The notes beneath the pieces are model-generated. The model did no database searches and was not told the DNA's origin. It saw only the letters and a program-made list of their open reading frames with translations. 24,141 nt of DNA from a virus: positions 1 through 24,141 of IMG/VR virus record IMGVR_UViG_3300013123_000783; one strand, 5' to 3'. This document shows positions 19,261 to 24,141 of the stretch, piece after piece (the first letter of the stretch is position 1; each line of letters begins with the position of its first letter). The translations under genes were made by a program, and so were the position numbers.

Positions 19261-20516
19261 CGAGGGGCTTCGCCGAAAAAACTGAAGAATTTGTTTTTGT
19301 TCTGGGCTCCCTCATCCTGATCCTTTGACCGGGGATCGCCCTCACCCTGCCCTCTCCCGGGGGGAGAGGGTTGGGTTGAGGCCTTCATTTCTTCTTTCAG
19401 CTCGTCGTAGTTTTCGGGTTTGGGGATGTTGTAGGTTTCGTACCAGTAATCATCATCTATAGGAACCTTCGAGGCGATCTGAAGATCGATGAGCGCCTTT
19501 TCCTTCAGGTCAATGGTTTCCTTTTCATAAAAGATGAACTCGCCGCCCTGGGTGTTCATGCCGAGGTTGGCAAAGATGTCGGACAGGTTGTAGTTGAGGA
19601 TGTCGAGGATGAACTTTTTATCCTGCCTCAATATCTGTTCTTCCACATCCTTATGAATTTCGCCCAGGCTTCGGGCGCCTTTGTCGCCCGGCTCTGTGGT
19701 GAGCGTATTGCCGAGGATAAGTTTGCTGATCTCCGCATTGCAGAATGTCATCATGTCGCGGTACAATCCCGACCCGGATGATTTCTGGGTGGTTTCGATG
19801 AGCTTGATCTGGGTGTTCTCAGGGTGGATGAACACTGCCGATCCCCCCATACCATTCATATCCTGCTTCAGTTTTTCACGTGCCATATCGTCAAACGAAT
19901 CGTAAATGCCTTCGCGTATGGGCTGTCCGAACAGTTCGGCGAACTGGGCATAGTCGCCCATACCGTTGCGTTTATAGATGACCCAGGGAGCCGCTTTGCA
20001 GAGCAGCCCCAGATCATTAATCTGACCGATTTCGAGGATGTTGGGAAATGCGCCATCGCGGTATAGTATCCCGGTGAGGTCCGTTTGCGATTTAAGCAGC
20101 GCTCCTATATCAGGACGTATATGCTTGCGCGGTATCAGGTCATAATTGATCCAGTCGCCTTCTTTATAGAACTGCATGACGGTGAATCCCCAGAATATGG
20201 TATCAATAAGGTTGGAGATCATCCGGGTGAACCAGGGTGAGCTGATCTGCAGATCTATCGTTTCGTCCGGATCGCCATCGGTTTGAAATACGATCTGCGA
20301 GTTGAGGACGGCTGTTTTTCTTTTCAGGATGACGGAAGAGAGATGCGTATCGAGGAGTACGTCATGATACAGATCGTACAGCGCAATCCGTTTGGGGCTG
20401 GTAATACTTTCAGCCGATCGGAGGGCGCTTCGCCATTTGTCTATATCAACATTCTGGCGGTTCACCTGGCTTAATACCACCTGGTTGATGATGATTTTTT
20501 TATCCTGCTTTGCCAT
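19257..20516 (-). CDS. Phage portal protein (DUF935, Mu gp29-like)
   Basis: 419 residues from the ATG at 20516; a start 39 bp upstream would read through a repeat. The portal ring forms the DNA channel and docks terminase. Recognisable segments: IDKWRSALRSAESITSPKRI, ALYDLYHDVLLDTHLSSVIL, WFTRMISNLIDTIFWGFTVM, LIPRKHIRPD, PWVIYKRNGMGDYAQFAELF, GQPIREGIYDSFDDMAREKL, SKLILGNTLTTEPGDKGARS, LGEIHKDVEEQ. These are the DUF935 core blocks. The C-terminus contains STQPSPPGRGQGEGD, translated from palindromic element copy 8. The stop overlaps the start of the F-like gene. Confidence 0.9.
   Translation of the reverse strand: MAKQDKKIIINQVVLSQVNRQNVDIDKWRSALRSAESITSPKRIALYDLYHDVLLDTHLSSVILKRKTAVLNSQIVFQTDGDPDETIDLQISSPWFTRMISNLIDTIFWGFTVMQFYKEGDWINYDLIPRKHIRPDIGALLKSQTDLTGILYRDGAFPNILEIGQINDLGLLCKAAPWVIYKRNGMGDYAQFAELFGQPIREGIYDSFDDMAREKLKQDMNGMGGSAVFIHPENTQIKLIETTQKSSGSGLYRDMMTFCNAEISKLILGNTLTTEPGDKGARSLGEIHKDVEEQILRQDKKFILDILNYNLSDIFANLGMNTQGGEFIFYEKETIDLKEKALIDLQIASKVPIDDDYWYETYNIPKPENYDELKEEMKASTQPSPPGRGQGEGDPRSKDQDEGAQNKNKFFSFFGEAPR
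19339..19378 (+). repeat. Palindromic element copy 8 (variant, in frame in portal CDS)
   Basis: CCCTCACCCTG, then CCCTCTCC, CGGG, GGAGAGGG and TTGGGTTGAG. This is a CCCTCTCC-type variant of the family; its lead-in side lies in the same direction as in all other copies. It encodes TQPSPPGRGQGEG (minus strand) in the portal tail. Confidence 0.8.
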
Positions 20517-20518
20517 GT

Positions 20519-20548
20519 TAATTGATGAATTAGTGAATGAATGAATTA
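20519..20548 (-). repeat. TTCAACAAT-type leader repeat 3 (diverged)
   Basis: Read leftward: TTCATTCATTCACTAATTCA followed by TCAATT, 3 bp before the portal ATG. Confidence 0.5.
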
Positions 20549-20880
20549 AAAACATCCCCCTTCGCCCCCCTCAAGGGGGGATAGAAAAAGTTTTTAAATA
20601 AATTTTTAAGTAGTTGACAATGTGTTTTAAGTAAATTTTTCGGGCTGTTTTTCGGGGTGTTATTTAGAATGATTAAAAGAACATTGCCCATGATTTTGAT
20701 CAATTTTGTAAAAATGGCTTTAAATAATTCGCTGTGCTGAATGCAGACCCCCTTATAAGGGGCTGATGCCAAAAAAAAATTATCGTTCAATTTAAAACAA
20801 TCTAAACCGGGTTTAAAATATATGGCGGGTAGGGATGAAACCGGACCTGTAATTTTTGATATGTTTTTAGTATTTTTCAT
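20530..20880 (-). CDS. AT-rich small ORF between two palindromic elements
   Basis: 116 residues from the ATG at 20880. No family recognised. The first half looks like a protein (VSSLPAIYFKPGLDCFKLND, LFKAIFTKLIKIMGNVLLII); the second is monotonous Lys/Asn/Leu (NNTPKNSPKNLLKTHCQLLK), as expected from very AT-rich DNA. The last residues (YPPLRGAKGDVF) come from palindromic element copy 9. Direct-orientation copies 9 and 10 bracket it, and its composition differs sharply from the terminase and portal genes. It may be an acquired cassette or non-coding. Coding is uncertain. Confidence 0.4.
   Translation of the reverse strand: MKNTKNISKITGPVSSLPAIYFKPGLDCFKLNDNFFLASAPYKGVCIQHSELFKAIFTKLIKIMGNVLLIILNNTPKNSPKNLLKTHCQLLKNLFKNFFYPPLRGAKGDVFNSFIH
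20554..20582 (+). repeat. Palindromic element copy 9
   Basis: CATCCCCCTTCG, then CCCCCCT, CAAGGGGGGA. Located just upstream of the portal leader, inside the C-terminal end of the AT-rich ORF. Confidence 0.85.
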
Positions 20881-20886
20881 ATTTTT

Positions 20887-20913
20887 CCTCCCCCTGCCCC
20901 CTCCAAAGGGGGA
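20887..20913 (+). repeat. Palindromic element copy 10
   Basis: Identical to copy 1 over the whole 27-bp element (lead-in CCTCCCCCTG, stem CCCCCT/AGGGGG). It lies just past the stop codon of the gp36-like gene in the leftward direction. Confidence 0.9.
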
Positions 20914-20918
20914 TAATT

Positions 20919-21350
20919 TTAAAAATGATTGATTCGTTTTTGATTGGAGTCCATGCTGAATGAAGTGGCGCCGCCCTGGTCGCCATCTGCGTTTTCCTTT
21001 AATGTGAGTCCGTCCGGATTGATGTCGCCTTTCTGAACGCCCTTGAGCCATTCGATGGCCCGGTTATACCTGTCAATCCGAACCTGCGGGAACTTCTGCG
21101 GGTTATGGATGCTATGCAGATGATACAGCGTTATGTCAATACAAAACATCTTAATAAGCTGATGCCTGTCGTCTCCGGTTTGGCTGAAAATATCATCGGT
21201 ATCATACCTTGCTGAGAGGTATCCTTTCATTTCCTCTACGGCCTGGTCTTCCATGATCTCGAGTATGGCATCATCCTGCCGGGTGACGGCATTGAGAATT
21301 TCGGCATGGATAGCGGCGTCGTAGTCTGATAATGTTATGAATGCGCTCAT
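20919..21350 (-). CDS. Mu gp36-like head/tail-joining protein (DUF1320)
   Basis: 143 residues. MSAFITLSDYDAAIHAEILN begins with a motif (L-D-Y / A-I-H-x-E-I) typical of DUF1320, followed by AILEIMEDQAVEEMKGYLSA, RYDTDDIFSQTGDDRHQLIK, MFCIDITLYHLHSI and RYNRAIEWLKGVQKGDINPD. This helical-bundle family is a connector-like protein next to terminase and portal genes, as here. A TTCAACAAT array forms the leader. Palindromic element copy 10 lies 5 bp after the stop codon. Confidence 0.85.
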   Translation of the reverse strand: MSAFITLSDYDAAIHAEILNAVTRQDDAILEIMEDQAVEEMKGYLSARYDTDDIFSQTGDDRHQLIKMFCIDITLYHLHSIHNPQKFPQVRIDRYNRAIEWLKGVQKGDINPDGLTLKENADGDQGGATSFSMDSNQKRINHF

Positions 21351-21387
21351 GTCAATTGTTGAATTGTTGAATTGTTGAATTGTTGAA
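21351..21387 (-). repeat. TTCAACAAT tandem array (leader repeat 4)
   Basis: Four perfect 9-bp units TTCAACAAT in leftward reading, followed by TGAC and the ATG at 21350. This is the most regular copy of the leader family. Confidence 0.85.
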
Positions 21388-21390
21388 TCA

Positions 21391-22899
21391 TCAGAATCTG
21401 TATTTATTTGATTCGTGGAAGTTTTTCCGGCTTATAAAAGAAGCGGGAGCCAGCTCCCTTGCCTTATTATTGAGAATCCAAACGGCTCCTTCCACGGCAT
21501 CGGGTCCGTCATCGTGGGCACGTGATCCTGGCTGTAAAGCCTTGAACTGCTCTTCCAGTCTCATCATGTGGGGATTCTGTTTTTCTTTTTCGTTAAAGAT
21601 AAGTTTTCCCGCCCTATTGAGCGGTTCGAGCAGACTCTCGATGCGGGTAAACTTATCGGGTTTCTTCCGGTCGTCTCCTTTGATAGGAACAGTTCTTCCG
21701 GCGGCTTCTCCTACCTTGAAGAATTCTTGCATAAGGATGTCCTGGATGAAATTACTCTCCATCAGATAATAGCAGGAGCGTACTCCGACCAGGTTCATGA
21801 TCTGGTAATGCCATGATACCATATTGGCTGTACTGGTTTGCTCAACAAAAGCCTTAATGACGTGAAATTCTCCCTTATACAGTCCGACCAGTACTGTCGC
21901 TTTATAGTCGTTCTTTTTGGTATCCTTGAAGCTCGGATCAGTATAACATACAAGCAGCTTGTATTCTTTCATCGGGCGCATGGCCCCCCAGGTGAGTTCC
22001 GGGAATACCGTTCCGACACTCAGGGGATTATTCATATATTCCTTCTGGAAACTGATGTAGCTGATCTTGCGCTGTATATATTCAATATCAGCGGGCTTCA
22101 CTTTCTCGGGCCAGTTGCTCATCCCGTTGGTATCTGTAAGGTTGATGATGTCAACATGATCGGCATGCTGCTGCGCGCGGACGATGCAACAATCCTTGGC
22201 GATGATGTTTCCACAGAACAACACCCGGATGTTTTCTGAAATATCCACGGTGGGAATTAGCGCCTGCTCAATCCATTCCCATTTATCCTGGATGCTTTTT
22301 TGGCTGCGGGTTTCCTCATCGGTATCTATGTCGTCAATTATGATCATATCGGGGCGGACGGCTTCTTTTTTACTTCCTCGCGGAGACTGACCGGCACCGA
22401 CGGCGGTGAATGAAACGCCGTTCCGGGTAGTGAATTCGCCCATAAGCCATTGCCCCACGTTCATCTGGTGACCATAATCGTTCTGAATGCGCTTGTTCAG
22501 TTCCATATTGAGCTGATAAGGAAGCAAAAGGCGAACAGCATTATCGTGGCTATGGCTGACAAGAAGAATATTCTTCACCTTGCCGGTCATTGCCAGGTAA
22601 ATGACCTCGAACATGGTTCGTGTGCTTTTTGCAAAGCCGCGGCACCATGAACGCACTTCGTACCAGCGCGGGTTTGAAATGATCCTGGTGGAGGCTTTTT
22701 TATGGAATGCAGCGGGTTGGCTCTTTGAGTATTTTGGAAAGTAATACCTGAACCATAATTCCGGATCGGCTTCAAGTTTGGCTATACGCTTGACCTTTTG
22801 CGCAGGGCTCTCATTAAGCTCCGGCGCTACATCAGCAATGAAAGAGCGGTGGTATTCGCTCCATTCAACCAATGCCCGTTTGTCTTCTGTAGTGCTCAT
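21391..22899 (-). CDS. Large terminase subunit (Mu gp28-like)
   Basis: 502 residues from the ATG at 22899; a longer frame starting 39 bp upstream would include repeat-derived residues. It packages DNA using an ATPase and a nuclease. Walker A-like RGFAKST is at about 87-93, Walker B DMIIIDDIDTDEE at about 184-196, and a coupling motif FCGNI follows. The C-terminal nuclease region has YTDPSFKDTKKNDYKA (first acidic residue) and HDDGPDAVEGAVW near the end, standard for terminase_6C-type nucleases. The order small terminase, large terminase, gp36-like, portal, F is the usual Mu-like packaging cluster. Confidence 0.92.
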   Translation of the reverse strand: MSTTEDKRALVEWSEYHRSFIADVAPELNESPAQKVKRIAKLEADPELWFRYYFPKYSKSQPAAFHKKASTRIISNPRWYEVRSWCRGFAKSTRTMFEVIYLAMTGKVKNILLVSHSHDNAVRLLLPYQLNMELNKRIQNDYGHQMNVGQWLMGEFTTRNGVSFTAVGAGQSPRGSKKEAVRPDMIIIDDIDTDEETRSQKSIQDKWEWIEQALIPTVDISENIRVLFCGNIIAKDCCIVRAQQHADHVDIINLTDTNGMSNWPEKVKPADIEYIQRKISYISFQKEYMNNPLSVGTVFPELTWGAMRPMKEYKLLVCYTDPSFKDTKKNDYKATVLVGLYKGEFHVIKAFVEQTSTANMVSWHYQIMNLVGVRSCYYLMESNFIQDILMQEFFKVGEAAGRTVPIKGDDRKKPDKFTRIESLLEPLNRAGKLIFNEKEKQNPHMMRLEEQFKALQPGSRAHDDGPDAVEGAVWILNNKARELAPASFISRKNFHESNKYRF

Positions 22900-22905
22900 A
22901 TTTTG

Positions 22906-22935
22906 CCTCCCCCTGCGCCCCTTCAGGGAGGGGGA
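22906..22935 (+). repeat. Palindromic element copy 11
   Basis: CCTCCCCCTG, then CGCCCCTTCAGGGAGGGGGA. Fills the 39-bp gap between the small and large terminase genes. Confidence 0.85.
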
Positions 22936-22938
22936 CAT

Positions 22939-23382
22939 TTATTTCAGTTGATCCTTGATGAATATGTCAAATACATTGCTCAGTTCCTTTGCTTTGTTGA
23001 AGTCGATGGGCCGCAGCCAATCCAACAGGCGAATGCTGACGTCTATGATATCTGACACGCTGGTTTCCGTTTCCAGGTCGCGGGCCGCCGAAGTGAGTTT
23101 ATTAAGCGTGTCGGCTTCTTTAGTATTGGCGAATCTTTCGCCTTCGGGACGCCGAAAAATGAAATCGTTCAGCTCGCGTATCTGCATATATACCCGCTGA
23201 AGCTCTTCGCTTTTGGTTACAATGATGGATGCCTTCATCTGCTCCCACCGTTCGGTGTTCACCCATTTACTGAGTGTTTTTTCGGTCACATTCACCTTAG
23301 CGGCGATCTCCTTCTGAGTCATATTCTCCTTCAGATACAGGAGCTTCGCCCATTCTTTTTTTTCGGTTTGCTTAACAGCCAT
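22939..23382 (-). CDS. Small terminase subunit, HTH type
   Basis: 147 residues. The N-terminal HTH (AKLLYLKENMTQKEIAAKVN, VTEKTLSKWVNTERW) is the DNA-binding domain used to recognise packaging sites. A central helix (EELQRVYMQIRELNDFIFRR) and a C-terminal helical region (DVSIRLLDWLRPIDFNKAKE) complete the fold. It is the first gene of the leftward packaging cluster, next to the large subunit. The 134 bp upstream (23383-23516) contain a TTCAACAAT-type leader and AT-rich DNA without any other gene; no full promoter match was found in either direction there. Confidence 0.85.
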   Translation of the reverse strand: MAVKQTEKKEWAKLLYLKENMTQKEIAAKVNVTEKTLSKWVNTERWEQMKASIIVTKSEELQRVYMQIRELNDFIFRRPEGERFANTKEADTLNKLTSAARDLETETSVSDIIDVSIRLLDWLRPIDFNKAKELSNVFDIFIKDQLK

Positions 23383-23392
23383 CGGTACAATT

Positions 23393-23426
23393 ATCGAATT
23401 TTTGAATTAATGAATTATCGAATTAA
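23393..23426 (-). repeat. TTCAACAAT-type leader repeat 5 (diverged)
   Basis: Read leftward: TTTAATTCGATAATTCATTA then ATTCAAAAATTCGATAA, 10 bp before the small terminase ATG. Confidence 0.55.
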
Positions 23427-23516
23427 AGAAGCAAAATTGAAAACAAAAAACGGTAAGCGCATAGATTAATGCATATTATGAACAGCCCGCCACACTTAAA
23501 AAACAGTTAATAGATT

Positions 23517-23585
23517 ATGATGGAAATGCAATTTGCACAGGTAAAACAGTACGCTGAATTTTGCCGCAATGAACCGGTGGTTTAA
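23517..23585 (+). other. Short upstream ORF overlapping the protease start
   Basis: A 22-codon frame, MMEMQFAQVKQYAEFCRNEP then VV, ends at 23585, 14 bp inside the protease gene (ATG 23569). The overlap would couple translation. It could be a leader peptide or simply the remains of a longer protein. Confidence 0.3.
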
Positions 23586-24141
23586 CATATTGCCCGATGG
23601 CTCCTATGGATGCAAAATCCTGATCTATGGCTATATCAGCACATGGGAGTATGATGGCGTTAGCAGCAAGAGCTTTGTAACCGAACTGGCGCAGGCCGAA
23701 GCCTCCTATAAAGAGATCAATGTTCATATCAATTCCAACGGCGGCGACGTGTTCGAAGGGCTGGCCATATTCAATGCGCTGCGGAATTCACAATCAAATA
23801 TCAATATTTACATTGACGGAGTGGCAGCCTCGATAGCATCAGTAATAGCGCTATGCGGAAAATCGGTTTATATGAACCGCTACAGCCGGATGATGATCCA
23901 TTCTGTTACAGCCGGAAGCTACGGCAATGCGCAGCAAATGGAAGAGGCGGCAAAGATGATCAGGGATATTGAGAGTATCCTGGTCAGCATTTTTTCGGAT
24001 AAGACCGGACTAAAGGATACGGATGTTAAAAAGAAATGGTTCGACGGCAGCGATCACTGGCTGACGGCTGATGAAGCGATTGAGGCAAAGCTGATTAACG
24101 GAGTGTTTGACGGGGTTAAGGCTGAAACACCCCCCAACCCC
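23569..24141 (+). CDS. ClpP-like phage prohead (head maturation) protease, partial
   Basis: 191 residues visible, running off the window. NVHINSNGGDVFEGLAIFNA and IDGVAASIASVIALCG form the ClpP/S49-like core. Ser88 in the GVAASIAS motif is the nucleophile and His111 in MMIHSVTAG the second catalytic residue. A third acidic residue is expected near FDGSDHWLTADEAIEAKLIN. It should cleave scaffold or capsid during head assembly. The end (AETPPNP) enters a proline-rich linker encoded by ACACCCCCCAACCCC, possibly the start of another palindromic element. It starts a rightward module likely to continue with scaffold and major capsid. Confidence 0.9.
   Translation, partial: MNRWFNILPDGSYGCKILIYGYISTWEYDGVSSKSFVTELAQAEASYKEINVHINSNGGDVFEGLAIFNALRNSQSNINIYIDGVAASIASVIALCGKSVYMNRYSRMMIHSVTAGSYGNAQQMEEAAKMIRDIESILVSIFSDKTGLKDTDVKKKWFDGSDHWLTADEAIEAKLINGVFDGVKAETPPNP

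Larger units (their letters stand above)
3800..24141. mobile_element. Mu-like transposable prophage (left part; right end outside window)
   Basis: The element has a repressor diverging from an early operon with MuA and MuB homologues, Gam and GemA-like proteins, then Mu-type head genes (portal DUF935, F-like, G-like, gp36-like and gp37-like). Base composition shifts from AT-rich host DNA to more balanced DNA after about 4.0 kb. The left end is placed approximately at the TG at 3800-3801, upstream of the first putative transposase-binding repeat. Another TG within 3784-3801 is possible. Major capsid and tail genes are not in the window. Confidence 0.85.

Noticed and set aside
18679-19320. Plus-strand open frame of 213 codons across the F-like gene
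   Set aside because: Antisense shadow of the head protein; no motif and no leader.
5044-22935. Repeated palindromes as a CRISPR array
   Set aside because: Copies are hundreds to thousands of bases apart, at gene junctions, with no regular spacers and no cas genes.

Overview
The window is a piece of a Bacteroidetes chromosome carrying the left part of a Mu-like transposable prophage. The Bacteroidetes assignment rests on a type IX secretion sorting domain, on promoters of the TTTG / TAnnTTTG type, and on mostly AT-rich translation starts with few Shine-Dalgarno sites. Positions 1 to about 3.8 kb are AT-rich host DNA. They hold a secreted FG-GAP/VCBS repeat protein with a C-terminal T9SS domain, then a caspase-fold (C13/C25-like) secreted protein that has lost its catalytic residues, is frameshifted near 3140, and continues as a beta-helix remnant. 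An 18-G run lies where the upstream box of the first gene's promoter should be.

The prophage begins near 3.8 kb with two paired direct repeats that look like transposase-binding end sites. A leftward repressor and a rightward early operon diverge from an operator/promoter at 4.5 kb. The early region (4.57-13.8 kb, plus strand) encodes a small HTH protein, MuA-type transposase, MuB-type ATPase, a GemA/gp16-like protein, Gam end-protection protein, a double zinc-ribbon protein, a tRNA-Glu, a DnaA domain IV protein, small membrane proteins, and an antirepressor-like protein behind a long structured 5' leader. A terminator at 13.85 kb closes this region.

From 13.87 to 23.38 kb the packaging and head genes run leftward, towards the early genes. 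In transcription order they are small terminase, large terminase, gp36-like protein, an AT-rich small ORF, DUF935 portal, Mu F-like head protein fused to a nuclease-like toxin domain, gpG-like protein, gp37-like protein, two small tail-associated proteins and a beta-helix tail fibre. A ClpP-like prohead protease starts a rightward module at 23.57 kb and runs off the window. The major capsid, sheath, tube, tape measure and lysis genes are not seen and presumably lie further right.

The most unusual features are not protein families. Four or more families of short repeats have colonised the phage: (1) 11 copies of a C-rich/G-rich palindrome, all in the same orientation whatever the transcription direction and several translated inside proteins; (2) ACCACAGAG-type leaders; (3) TTCAACAAT-type leaders upstream of leftward genes; (4) a roughly 70-bp imperfect palindrome. 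Two RNA candidates stand out: a leader that can pair with the antirepressor start codon in competition with its own 5' end, and a short promoter-to-terminator cassette transcribed against the head operon. All functional names come from reading motifs by eye; no database search was run.
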